This document shows, piece after piece, positions 18,831 to 26,859 of a DNA stretch of 64,000 bases. Position 1 is the stretch's first letter. Every line of letters starts with the position of its first letter. The stretch is from Pseudomonas eucalypticola (GTDB lineage: Bacteria > Pseudomonadota > Gammaproteobacteria > Pseudomonadales > Pseudomonadaceae). The stretch lies in the NCBI RefSeq assembly GCF_013374995.1, contig NZ_CP056030.1, positions 1,024,501 through 1,088,500 of the forward strand. The letters run 5' to 3'. The notes beneath the pieces are model-generated. The model was not told where the DNA came from, ran no database searches, and saw nothing but the letters and a program-made list of their open reading frames with translations. The position numbers were made by a program, and so were the translations under genes.

Positions 18831-19119
18831 GCTGTTTTCCTTTGGCGAACGCCGCTTGCTGCTCGGCGCTGGCTTCTTTCTGATAGAGATTTTTCCACTC
18901 GTTGTACGGCATCCCGTACACCACTTCGCGGGCGTCATCGAGGCTCACCTCGATCTGGCGCTCGTCGGCCTCGGCCTTGTACCACTTGGACAGACAGTTG
19001 CGGCAGAACCCGGCCAGGTTCATCAGGTCGATGTTCTGCACGTCGGTGCGCTTGCCCAGGTGCTCCACCAGGCGGCGAAAGGCCGCGGCTTCGAGCTCCA
19101 GGCGTTGTTGCTCGTTCAT
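18823..19119 (-). CDS. DUF1244 family protein
   Basis: A 98-residue DUF1244 protein with the conserved core DLMNLAGFCRNCLSKWY and the EVVYGMPYNEWK motif. The two close cysteines in FCRNC are probably a metal or redox site. The family is common downstream of pterin genes in this genus. It lies 12 bases after folX and overlaps the hopJ-type gene, so the three are very likely cotranscribed. Its function is unknown. Confidence 0.88.
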   Translation of the reverse strand: MNEQQRLELEAAAFRRLVEHLGKRTDVQNIDLMNLAGFCRNCLSKWYKAEADERQIEVSLDDAREVVYGMPYNEWKNLYQKEASAEQQAAFAKGKQHD

Positions 19120-19131
19120 GTTGATTTCCTG

Positions 19132-19503
19132 TCAGCGGCGCCCGGCGAGGGTGATGGACACCGACTCGGCGAAGCGCAGGGCATGGGGCTTGTCGACCTC
19201 GACCTCGGCGTACTGCACGGCTTCATTGGCCATGACCAGGTCCAGCAGTTCCTGGGTCAGGCGCTCGAGCAGCGCGAAACGATTGCCCTCCACGTGCTGG
19301 ATCACCGCCTTGGTGATGGTGCGGTAGTTCAGCGCGTGGTCGATGTCATTGTCGCGCACGGCTTCCTGAGCCGCATAGAGGATGGTCAGGTTGATCAGTA
19401 CATCCTGCTTGTTGAGGATTTCTTCCTCGTTGATCCCGATAAACGTGCGCAGGCGCAGGTCCTTGACCCGGATACGCGCGGTTCCTGGCTCCAGTTGTGG
19501 CAT
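19132..19503 (-). CDS. folX: Dihydroneopterin triphosphate 2'-epimerase
   Basis: A 123-residue FolX/FolB-fold epimerase, which converts dihydroneopterin triphosphate to the monapterin isomer. The features [18 protein letters not shown], the [10 protein letters not shown] segment and the final [15 protein letters not shown] fit FolX rather than the aldolase FolB. The start is the ATG at 19503, two bases after the folE stop codon. In Pseudomonas FolE, FolX and FolM together make tetrahydromonapterin, the cofactor of phenylalanine hydroxylase, and all three genes occur here in series. Confidence 0.9.
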   Translation of the reverse strand: MPQLEPGTARIRVKDLRLRTFIGINEEEILNKQDVLINLTILYAAQEAVRDNDIDHALNYRTITKAVIQHVEGNRFALLERLTQELLDLVMANEAVQYAEVEVDKPHALRFAESVSITLAGRR

Positions 19504-19505
19504 TG

Positions 19506-20066
19506 CTACTTGCTCCGTCCAATCAATTGCAGGAATTCCTGGCGGGTGGTGCTGGAGTCGCGGAAGGCGCCCAGCATCACCGAGGTGTTCATCACCGAGT
19601 TCTGTTTTTCCACACCGCGCATCATCATGCACATGTGCTGGGCCTCGATCACCACGGCCACGCCGGCGGCCTGGGTCACGTCACGCACAGCCTCAGCGAT
19701 CTGGCGTGTCAGGTTCTCCTGGATCTGCAGGCGGCGGGCGAACATGTCGACGATGCGCGCGATCTTCGACAGCCCCAGTACTTTGCCCGTAGGGATGTAG
19801 GCCACATGTGCCTTGCCGATGAAGGGCAGCAGGTGGTGTTCGCACAGCGAGTACAGTTCGATGTCCTTGACGATCACCATCTCGTCGTTGTCCGAAGCGA
19901 ACAACGCACCGTTGACGATCTGCTCCAGCGTCTGCTCGTAGCCATGACACAGGTACTGCATGGCCTTGGCGGCGCGCTTGGGCGTGTCCACCAGGCCTTC
20001 GCGGTCCGGGTCTTCACCCAGGTCCTTGAGAATCTCGCGGTAATGCTGCGGCAGGCTTGAATTCAT
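19506..20066 (-). CDS. folE: GTP cyclohydrolase I
   Basis: A 186-residue GTP cyclohydrolase I, which opens GTP to form dihydroneopterin triphosphate. The zinc and active-site motif [18 protein letters not shown] and the second zinc-binding segment [12 protein letters not shown] are complete. I chose ATG at 20066 ([13 protein letters not shown]); the frame is open much further into folM but that overlap is not family-like. It is between folM and folX, so this copy is probably dedicated to monapterin, with a second folE elsewhere likely, as is common in the genus. Confidence 0.95.
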   Translation of the reverse strand: MNSSLPQHYREILKDLGEDPDREGLVDTPKRAAKAMQYLCHGYEQTLEQIVNGALFASDNDEMVIVKDIELYSLCEHHLLPFIGKAHVAYIPTGKVLGLSKIARIVDMFARRLQIQENLTRQIAEAVRDVTQAAGVAVVIEAQHMCMMMRGVEKQNSVMNTSVMLGAFRDSSTTRQEFLQLIGRSK

Positions 20067-20092
20067 GAAGGCTGCTTCCTCGCGCCAAGCGC

Positions 20093-20797
20093 TTATTTTA
20101 CGTGCCGGCCGCCGTTGACGGTCAAGGTAGTGCCGGTGACATAGGGGTTGTCCAATAGGTAGCGCAGGCTCTGGTAGATCACCTGCGGCCCGGGCTCGAT
20201 GCCCATGGCCGACTTGGCCAGGGTCTTGGCGCGGTACGCCGCGTCGTCGTCTTCGTTGAACAGCAGCAGCGCCGGAGCGATGCCGTTGACCTTGATGCGC
20301 GGCGCATACTTGGCCGCGAACGACAGGGTCAAGCTGTCCAGCCCGGCCTTGCTCGCGCAGTAGGCAATGTGCTTGCTGCTGCCCTTGCGGGTCACGTCGT
20401 CGCTGATGTGCACGATGTCGGCCCGAGGGCTGGCGTGCAGCAGGTCGGCGCAATGCAGGTTGATCAGGTACGGTGCCAGCATGTGCACGTTGACCATCTG
20501 CGCGAACGCCTGGGTTTCCTGGCCCGGCGTCTCGGCCTGCCAGCTGGAGGCATTATGAACGATGGCGCGCAGGGCGTCGGTGTGTTTCTTCAGGGCGACG
20601 ATGAACGCCAGGATGCCGGCCTCGTCGCTGAAGTCGGCGAACAGGGTCGTGGCCCCGCGCTCGCGCAGGCGCTCAAGGCTTTCACGTTCGCGGCGGTAGC
20701 TGACGATCACCGGTTGGCCATCGTCCAGCAGGCGCTCGGCGCAATGCAGGCCGACGCGCTGGCTGGCGCCGGTGATCAGAATGGGGGCGGTAGGCAT
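20093..20797 (-). CDS. folM: Dihydromonapterin reductase
   Basis: A 234-residue short-chain dehydrogenase/reductase of the FolM type, which reduces dihydromonapterin to tetrahydromonapterin with NADPH. The cofactor motif [16 protein letters not shown], the VHNASSW replacing NNAG, and the YCASKAG catalytic Tyr-Lys are visible. It is the first gene of a leftward operon followed after 26 bases by folE. The operon order supports the function more strongly than the domain alone, since SDRs are diverse. Confidence 0.88.
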   Translation of the reverse strand: MPTAPILITGASQRVGLHCAERLLDDGQPVIVSYRRERESLERLRERGATTLFADFSDEAGILAFIVALKKHTDALRAIVHNASSWQAETPGQETQAFAQMVNVHMLAPYLINLHCADLLHASPRADIVHISDDVTRKGSSKHIAYCASKAGLDSLTLSFAAKYAPRIKVNGIAPALLLFNEDDDAAYRAKTLAKSAMGIEPGPQVIYQSLRYLLDNPYVTGTTLTVNGGRHVK

Positions 20798-20900
20798 GCA
20801 GAAGCTCGCGGCAGAGGGCTACCGGAAACTTATACCAGTGGGCCCTCAAGTACAACGCATGCGCAGTGTGGGGAGCTGGCCCGCCAGCCAAGCGCCGAAT

Positions 20901-21458
20901 TCAGCGTGGCTGTGCGGCGAGCGGGCGTTGAGGTGCCGCATGCAGCCACGGGTGCAACAGGCGCGTGGACAATGGAATGAAGAAATACACCATGAGCGGC
21001 GTCAGAGCCAAGGTGCTGACGAAGATGCGCGGCACCAGGCTCAACTCGCCCAGCAGCGGCGCCAGCACGAAGTTGAACAGCAGCGACACCGGGAAAAACG
21101 CGATCCAGATGGCCACCGCCTGTTTCCAGCGCGGCGGTCGCGCGTGGCCGGTATCGCCAAACCAGCCGTCGATGCCACTGACCCGATGTTCATGGGGCTG
21201 GGCGAACAGGCCGCTGCCACGAGCCAGCCAGGCGCTGCGCGACGCCGAATGCTCCCAGGCATGCAGCGTGCTTTCATCGGCAAAGCGGAAAATGATCTGG
21301 AATTCGTCGTCATCGGGGGGCGGGGCCAAAACACCCGAACCCAGGTAGCCAGCAAAGTCGGTGGCCAATTGTTCGCCTTCGCGTAGCCAGGCAATCAGGT
21401 CGTGGTAGCGGCCATGGGCAACGCGGCGCGCGACCATCAGTGTGACGGGAGCAGACAT
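20901..21458 (-). CDS. ABM-domain membrane protein (antibiotic biosynthesis monooxygenase-like)
   Basis: A 185-residue protein with an N-terminal ABM ferredoxin-like domain (about residues 1-100: TLMVARRVAHGRYHDLIAWLREGEQ, then DDDEFQIIFRFADE) and two membrane helices in the C-terminal half (about residues 115-135 and 145-168). The start at 21458 has GGAG 8 bases upstream; the longer upstream frame is not supported. The combination of a putative small-molecule oxygenase and a membrane anchor is known but uncharacterised. It lies divergent from the MerR-type regulator, which may control it. Confidence 0.78.
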   Translation of the reverse strand: MSAPVTLMVARRVAHGRYHDLIAWLREGEQLATDFAGYLGSGVLAPPPDDDEFQIIFRFADESTLHAWEHSASRSAWLARGSGLFAQPHEHRVSGIDGWFGDTGHARPPRWKQAVAIWIAFFPVSLLFNFVLAPLLGELSLVPRIFVSTLALTPLMVYFFIPLSTRLLHPWLHAAPQRPLAAQPR

Positions 21459-21674
21459 GGTATATCTCCGTGCAAATCGGCCTCCCGGGTAGGGCATGCC
21501 TCTGTGGTGCAGGCCGGGGTGGTGGCCTGCACGCAATATCAAGCAAGGATTATTCCTGTTCGACGAAATTACGCCAGCGTTGTTTTCGTGGCGCCAATAT
21601 TTTAGCGTCTTGGGTGCTCGGCCAAAGGCGCGGTACACTAGTGCGGTGTCCCTCAAACCCCCGGCAAACCGACG

Positions 21675-22628
21675 ATGTCAGATACCGTTCCCGCTTCCAC
21701 CGCTGCCAGCGAGTTCTCGCGCCAGGAACTGTTTCCCATCCGTGAAGTAGCGCGCCTGACCGGCATCAACCCGGTAACGCTGCGCGCCTGGGAGCGCCGT
21801 TATGGCCTCATTCAGCCCACGCGCACCGAAAGCGGGCACCGCTTGTATTCCCAGGCCGATATCGATGAGGTGCGCAGCATCCTGGGTTGGATCGAGCGCG
21901 GCGTGGCGGTCAGCAAGGTGGGCAAGATCCTGGCTCGCAGCCAGGCCCTCAAGGTGCAGGCGGCACCAGTTCGGCGCCCGCCGGCCAGCGGCGAATGGGA
22001 CGAATGGCGGCAACAGGTGCGGCGCGCCGTGCACGGCTTCGACGAGCGCCGCCTGGAACAGATCTATGGCCAAGTGTTCTCCAGCTACCCGATGGTGGTG
22101 GTGTTCCAGGACGTGTTGATGCCGGTATGGCACGAGCTGCTGGTACGGCAAGAGGCATTTGGCCAGACCAGCGAGTGGCTGATGCTGGACAGTTTCCTGC
22201 GTGCCCGCACGCTGCAGCGGCTGCAATGGCTTCAAAGCCAGGGGCAGGATTGCACCGTGTTGCTGGCCGCCGTGCCCGGCCAATGCCGTGAGCTGGAGCT
22301 ACTGGTAACGGGCTTGCTGATGGGCAGCAATGAGGTCGCCGTACAGGTCCTGGCGCTGGGCCAACCACTGGAGGAATTGAGCCTGGTGGCCGAGAAGCGC
22401 GGCCCGCAGGCCGTGGTGCTCTACTCCAACCATCCGCCGACGGTCGACATGCCCAAGCGGCTGCGCAAACTGGGCCTGACCCTGGACTGCCCGCTGATGT
22501 TGGCCGGAGACGCCAGCGACCTGATTCAGGACGCTTTGGCAGGGACTGAAATTGCCTGCCTGGGCAGCGAAGGTCAACTGATGCAGCGCCGTTTGCAGCA
22601 ATACCTGACCGGCCACCTGGATACCTGA
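21675..22628 (+). CDS. MerR-family regulator with degenerate B12-binding domain (class II LitR/CarH-like)
   Basis: A 317-residue regulator. Residues 18-87 form a MerR winged helix (IREVARLTGINPVTLRAWERRY, then RTESGHRLYSQADIDEV). The C-terminal half resembles the helical-bundle plus Rossmann cobalamin domain of CarH/LitR light sensors. The residues that hold adenosylcobalamin are missing: where CarH has EH, this protein has Glu167-Trp168, and where it has GxxHxxG the sequence is GQCREL, with Arg205 in place of the axial His. It thus matches class II LitR-like proteins, which do not bind B12 and which in P. putida take part in light-controlled gene expression. That role is inferred here. Confidence 0.8.
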   Translation: MSDTVPASTAASEFSRQELFPIREVARLTGINPVTLRAWERRYGLIQPTRTESGHRLYSQADIDEVRSILGWIERGVAVSKVGKILARSQALKVQAAPVRRPPASGEWDEWRQQVRRAVHGFDERRLEQIYGQVFSSYPMVVVFQDVLMPVWHELLVRQEAFGQTSEWLMLDSFLRARTLQRLQWLQSQGQDCTVLLAAVPGQCRELELLVTGLLMGSNEVAVQVLALGQPLEELSLVAEKRGPQAVVLYSNHPPTVDMPKRLRKLGLTLDCPLMLAGDASDLIQDALAGTEIACLGSEGQLMQRRLQQYLTGHLDT

Positions 22629-22632
22629 AGGC

Positions 22633-23238
22633 TCAGGCGTGCATCTGCGGGTGGGTGCGACGGTGCTGGGCGAGAATGTACTGGCGCAGTCGCTCGGTTT
22701 CCTGGGGGTTGTCCTGGCGCAACTGGTAGGCGTAGTGGCCCTGTTCGGTTTTGCGCCGCAAGGTACCGTGCAGCGGCATCGGCTCATGCCCCTCGGGGCT
22801 GAACCACAGGGAAAACCGCCGCGGCGGGCGGTGGCCGTCGCGCACTTCCAGCAGCACGCCTTCGCAGGATATCTCCCGCACCCAGTAGTGGCTGATCTGG
22901 CCCTTTTCCGTTTCCAGCACCACCGGCTCCTTGAGCATCAGTCGCCAGGGGCGAACCATCGGGCCTTCTTCATAGATGCTGGGCGCGCCGAGTTGCAGGT
23001 GCAGGGCATGGAATTCGTCCTCCACCAGCTGCAGCGGGAAGCTCATCTGCTGGTTTTCGAACTGCGCCTGGATGGTGACCTGCTCGTTGGCAGCCAGGCG
23101 TGTCAGCAGGTCGCGAATCTGTGTGCCGCCATTGACCAGCAGGCTCGCGGTAGTGTCGCGAACATTGAGCTGCGGGTTGTGCTGCATCGTTCGAATGAAG
23201 TCCAGCTCATCCTGGGTCAGGAGGGCATCAACTGGCAT
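22633..23238 (-). CDS. PilZ-domain protein
   Basis: A 201-residue protein with a C-terminal PilZ-like domain (about residues 90-195), suggested by WRLMLKEPVVLE, the WVREISCEGVLLEVRDG segment in place of the consensus DxSxxG, and a KTEQGHYAYQLR strand. The N-terminal 90 residues resemble the YcgR-type extension. The canonical RxxxR c-di-GMP-binding arginines are not obvious, so binding is uncertain. I chose ATG at 23238; a TTG at 23250 is also in frame. It is convergent with the MerR gene, 4 bases apart, and downstream of the LOV gene. Confidence 0.68.
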   Translation of the reverse strand: MPVDALLTQDELDFIRTMQHNPQLNVRDTTASLLVNGGTQIRDLLTRLAANEQVTIQAQFENQQMSFPLQLVEDEFHALHLQLGAPSIYEEGPMVRPWRLMLKEPVVLETEKGQISHYWVREISCEGVLLEVRDGHRPPRRFSLWFSPEGHEPMPLHGTLRRKTEQGHYAYQLRQDNPQETERLRQYILAQHRRTHPQMHA

Positions 23239-23300
23239 GATCGGGCTCAAAGGCTATTAAGACGGTTGTTCGAAGGGTAGACAACGGGATGGGGCTTTAG

Positions 23301-23759
23301 TTACCGCCGCTGGTCGTTTTCCAGCGCACGCACCCGCGCTTGTGCTTCATCGAGCTGCCGTTGCAGTTCGGCAACGCGCTCAAGGGCCTCGACCTGCTCG
23401 GTGACATCCTTCTGGATACCGATGAAATAGGTGAGCTTGTCTGCTTCGTTGTACACCGGGGTAATCGATAACTCGTTCCAGAATGCCGTGCCGTCCTTGC
23501 GGTAATTACGCAGGCGCTGGCGGCATGGCTGGCCATTGGTAATGGCCAGGCGGATCAGCTCCAGCACCGGCTCGTCGCGCTCGCCGTTTTGCAGAAAGCG
23601 GCAGTCCTGGTAGAGGATTTCATTGGAGCTGTAGCCCGTCAGGCGTTCAAACGCACTGTTGACGTAGATGAGAATGGTGTCACTGCCTTCCTGTTCGGCC
23701 ACGACAATCCCGTCGTTAGAGGCATCCACCATCCGTTGCAGCAGCTTGGCGTTGATCAT
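23301..23759 (-). CDS. Short LOV-domain blue-light photoreceptor
   Basis: A 152-residue protein that is essentially one LOV (PAS) domain with N- and C-terminal helices. The photoactive Cys53 lies in YQDCRFLQ, and the flavin-binding NYRKDGTAFWNELSITPV and YFIGIQKDVTEQV strands are intact. The start ATG at 23759 (MINAKLLQ) matches the start of the P. putida short LOV proteins SB1/SB2; an upstream in-frame ATG at 23780 is less likely. The C-terminal 30 residues form a helix or coiled coil, without an effector domain. The Arg61 position is kept and position 66 is Leu, which bears on dark-recovery kinetics. Confidence 0.93.
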   Translation of the reverse strand: MINAKLLQRMVDASNDGIVVAEQEGSDTILIYVNSAFERLTGYSSNEILYQDCRFLQNGERDEPVLELIRLAITNGQPCRQRLRNYRKDGTAFWNELSITPVYNEADKLTYFIGIQKDVTEQVEALERVAELQRQLDEAQARVRALENDQRR

Positions 23760-23917
23760 TTGCAGGGCGTTCCACGGCAATCAGGCCGTCATTCTAGAGC
23801 ATCGCCAAGCGTTGGCACATCCCCATCAGTGGCCGTTTGCCATAGGCCTGAGCGTCTGCAGGTTCGGCGATCGCCTGATATGATCGGGCTTTTTCCGCCC
23901 TGCCCAGGATTCCCTTG

Positions 23918-24376
23918 ATGAAAGTCGCCTTGTTGTCCGGCTCCGTGTACGGCACCGCCGAAGAAGTCGCTCGCCACGCCAAGCAACTGCTTGAGGCCGA
24001 AGGTTTCCGGACCTTCTACAACCCCCGCGCCAGCCTGGAGGAACTGCTCAATGAAGCGCCGCAGGCGTTGTTGGCGGTGACCTCGACCACCGGCATGGGC
24101 GAGTTGCCCGATAACCTCATGCCGCTGTATTCGCAGTTGCGTGAGCAACTGCCGGCTGCATTGCGCGGTCTTCCGGGCGCGGTCATCGGCCTGGGCGACG
24201 CCAGTTATGGCGACACCTTCTGCGGTGGCGGCGAGCAGCTACGCGAGTTGTTCGCGGAGCTGGGCGTCAACGACGTGCAGGACATGCTGCGCCTGGACGC
24301 CAGCGAGTCGGTCACCCCGGAAACGGACGCCGAGCCCTGGCTGGCGGAGTTCATCGGTCATCTGCGCAGGAGGTGA
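23918..24376 (+). CDS. Flavodoxin (MioC-like)
   Basis: A 152-residue FMN-binding flavodoxin. The phosphate-binding loop (SGSVYGTAEEVA, residues 7-18), the STTGMGELPDNL segment, and the aromatic-bracketing GLGDASYGDTFCGGG are typical. Start ATG at 23918 follows AGGA. Flavodoxin of this type supports MioC-dependent or other reductive reactions; the partner is not visible. It faces away from the LOV gene, and the two start codons are about 160 bases apart, so they could share a regulated region. Confidence 0.9.
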   Translation: MKVALLSGSVYGTAEEVARHAKQLLEAEGFRTFYNPRASLEELLNEAPQALLAVTSTTGMGELPDNLMPLYSQLREQLPAALRGLPGAVIGLGDASYGDTFCGGGEQLRELFAELGVNDVQDMLRLDASESVTPETDAEPWLAEFIGHLRRR

Positions 24377-24522
24377 TCACGCCGCGCCTGGGCAGGCCCG
24401 TTCGCCTGTTCAGGCGTCTGACTCGCAAGGCCAATAAGCTGGCTGCCAATGCAATTACTCCCAGGCGAGCGGCTGAGTAGACTGCTGCCCAGAGAGCACG
24501 AGACAGTGCCGAGGGAATTGCC

Positions 24523-25527
24523 GTGACCATAGCCCCTGTTCCGTCCACCACCGGTGGCCGTGCCCGCACCCAGCGTGCCGACTGCGTGGCGCAAGCCGCG
24601 GGCCTGGGGCTGGGCCCCAGGCCCGTGAACCCCTTGAGCGAAATACCCCTGAGCGTGTGGCGCAGCCGCGGGCAGACCTTCGATTTCAAGGGGCACGCCA
24701 TTCGCTACTGGGTCGCGGGGCAGGGCGAGCCATTGTTGTTGCTGCACGGTTTTCCTACCGCCAGCTGGGACTGGCATTACCTGTGGCAACCCCTGGCACG
24801 GCATTATCGGTTGATTGCCTGCGACATGCTCGGCTTCGGCGATTCCAGCAAACCGCAGGAGCACCGCTACAGCCTGCTGGAACAGGCCGACCTGCAGCAG
24901 GCGTTGCTGGCGCATGTGCGCGTCGACACCCCCGTGCACGTCCTGGCCCATGACTATGGCGACAGCGTGGCCCAGGAGTTGTTGGCGCGCCATCGCGATG
25001 GCCTGGCGAGTATTGCCAGCTGTGTGTTTCTCAATGGCGGCCTGTTTCCCGAGGCGCACCATGCTGTGCTGATCCAGAAGCTGTTGATCAGCCCCCTGGG
25101 GTGGCTGGCCGCCCGCGCCTTCAGCCGCGATACCCTGGTCAACAGCGTGACGCGCATTTACGGCCCTGCTACCCGGCCCAGCGAAAGCGCGCTGGATGAT
25201 TGCTGGAGCCTGATCCAGAGCAACCAGGGTACGCGTGTGCTGCACCGCCTGGCGTGTTACCTGATCGAGCGGCGCCTTCGGCGTGACCGCTGGGTGACTG
25301 CCATGCAACATGCCGGTGTGCCCATGCGGTTCATCAACGGTGGGTGGGACCCGGTGTGCGGCAAAGCCATGCTGGTGCGCTACCGCGAACTGATCTACAG
25401 GGCCGACACCATCTTGCTGCCCGACATCGGCCACTACCCGCATACCGAAGCGCCGGTTCAGGTGCTGCGCCATTACCTGGCGTTCCGCGCCGGCCTGCGC
25501 CCAGCCGGCATCTGCCACACCGGGTAG
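24523..25527 (+). CDS. Alpha/beta hydrolase with Asp nucleophile (epoxide hydrolase/dehalogenase-like)
   Basis: A 334-residue alpha/beta hydrolase. The oxyanion motif HGFP at about 75-78, then the nucleophile elbow HDYGDS with Asp144, and a C-terminal DIGHYPHTEAP histidine give a complete triad. An Asp nucleophile places it with epoxide hydrolases and haloalkane dehalogenases rather than serine esterases. The start is a GTG at 24523 with GAGGGA 6 bases upstream, and the first 40 residues are a proline-rich, non-conserved leader. The substrate is unknown. It lies ahead of an SDR gene on the same strand. Confidence 0.82.
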   Translation: MTIAPVPSTTGGRARTQRADCVAQAAGLGLGPRPVNPLSEIPLSVWRSRGQTFDFKGHAIRYWVAGQGEPLLLLHGFPTASWDWHYLWQPLARHYRLIACDMLGFGDSSKPQEHRYSLLEQADLQQALLAHVRVDTPVHVLAHDYGDSVAQELLARHRDGLASIASCVFLNGGLFPEAHHAVLIQKLLISPLGWLAARAFSRDTLVNSVTRIYGPATRPSESALDDCWSLIQSNQGTRVLHRLACYLIERRLRRDRWVTAMQHAGVPMRFINGGWDPVCGKAMLVRYRELIYRADTILLPDIGHYPHTEAPVQVLRHYLAFRAGLRPAGICHTG

Positions 25528-25652
25528 GGGCAATGCCGGGCCATCATCCCGAGGCCTTATCACCGCCCATTCATCAGGCCGCCACATCGTTGTTCCAGGC
25601 ACGCACGTACCGGAAACTGCCCCCATGACCTAATCCGGCCGGGAGTTGCAGC

Positions 25653-26558
25653 ATGAGCGATGCCATCCGTTTCGAAGATAAAGTAGTGATTGTCACGGGC
25701 GCCGGTGGTGGCCTTGGCCGCGCTCATGCGCTGTTGTTCGCCCGCCACGGTGCACGGGTGGTCGTCAACGACCTGGGTGGCACCGCCAACGGCCAGGGCG
25801 CCAACGCTTCGGCGGCCAACCTGGTGGTGGCGCAGATTCGCGAGGCCGGCGGCACGGCGGTGGCCAGCCATGACTCGGTCACCGCGGGCGACAGAATCGT
25901 CGAACAGGCGCTGGATACCTTCGGCCGCGTCGACGTGCTGGTCAATAACGCCGGCATTCTGCGTGACAAGACGTTCCACAAGATGGACGACGCTGACTGG
26001 GATCAGGTCTACCAGGTGCACGTGCAGGGCGCCTACAAGCTTACTCATGCGGCCTGGCCGCACCTGCGTGAGCAGAACTTTGGCCGGGTGATCTTCACGT
26101 CATCCACGTCCGGCATCTACGGCAACTTCGGCCAGTCCAACTACGCCATGGCCAAATTGGGCCTTTACGGCCTCACCCGCACCCTGGCCCTGGAAGGGCG
26201 CCGCCATAACATCCTGGTCAACGCCATCGCCCCTACTGGCGGCACACGGATGACCGAGGGGTTGATGTCCCCGGAGGTATTCGCCCTGCTCAAGCCCGAA
26301 CTGGTCAGCCCCGTGGTGGTGTACCTGGGCAGCGAACAGTGCCAGGACACCGGCGACCTTTATGAAGTGGGCGGCGGGTGGGTGGGCAAAGTCCGCTGGG
26401 AACGCAGTCTGGGCGTGGGCTTTGATCCGCATCAGGGCATGAGTGTCGACGCCATTGCCAAAGAGTGGGCGAATATCGGCAACTTCGAGGATGCGGTACA
26501 CCCACGCGATAACGTGGAAGCCCTGGAACAAATGATGGTGAACCTGAAGAAATATTAA
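25653..26558 (+). CDS. SDR family oxidoreductase (peroxisomal MFE-2 dehydrogenase-like)
   Basis: A 301-residue short-chain dehydrogenase. The cofactor motif IVTGAGGGLGRAHA, NNAG, and catalytic Ser-Tyr-Lys (TSSTSGIYGNFGQSNYAMAK) are intact. The sequence after position 240, with the extended C-terminal region, resembles the 3-hydroxyacyl-CoA dehydrogenase part of multifunctional enzyme type 2, used in side-chain beta-oxidation. The link with fatty-acid or steroid-like substrates is therefore likely but not proved. It follows the alpha/beta hydrolase gene by 125 bases. Confidence 0.85.
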   Translation: MSDAIRFEDKVVIVTGAGGGLGRAHALLFARHGARVVVNDLGGTANGQGANASAANLVVAQIREAGGTAVASHDSVTAGDRIVEQALDTFGRVDVLVNNAGILRDKTFHKMDDADWDQVYQVHVQGAYKLTHAAWPHLREQNFGRVIFTSSTSGIYGNFGQSNYAMAKLGLYGLTRTLALEGRRHNILVNAIAPTGGTRMTEGLMSPEVFALLKPELVSPVVVYLGSEQCQDTGDLYEVGGGWVGKVRWERSLGVGFDPHQGMSVDAIAKEWANIGNFEDAVHPRDNVEALEQMMVNLKKY

Positions 26559-26600
26559 GAAAAGCGCGTGCGTCGCCCGATGGCACTATCCTGTGGGCAT

Positions 26601-26706
26601 AAAAAAGGCCGCTGTAACACAGCGGCCAAGTAAGACGTTAGATCAAGGAGCTTCAAATCAACGTCGGTGAACAGGGTGTCGCCAGGCCAGGCAGGCCGGG
26701 GATATG
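26601..26706 (-). ncRNA. Candidate minus-strand small RNA with intrinsic terminator
   Basis: The gap between two plus-strand genes carries a textbook terminator facing left: GGCCGCTGT, loop, ACAGCGGCC, then six T (26627 down to 26601 on the minus strand). No annotated minus-strand gene would end there. Upstream of it, a second stem pairs GACGTT with AACGTC (26634-26639 and 26660-26665, extended by GAT/ATC) around a single-stranded loop rich in pyrimidines, and a GC-rich 5' segment (GGCCTGCCTGGCC) follows. A weak promoter-like CATATC (minus strand, 26706-26701) could start it near 26694. Its size and layout recall the RpoS-dependent RgsA/P16 type, which I cannot confirm. Confidence 0.6.
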
Positions 26707-26859
26707 CAACGGACAGTACACAGTGAAAATTAACTCAACATTAACCTTTGGGGTTCAGGTTAGTTCCCTGGGCGACTGCACAAATATTAAGCGTTAGTTG
26801 TAGATTGAAAAATAGCAGTTTGCGACAATGACTATTACCGTCACTGCAATAGTCCTGAC

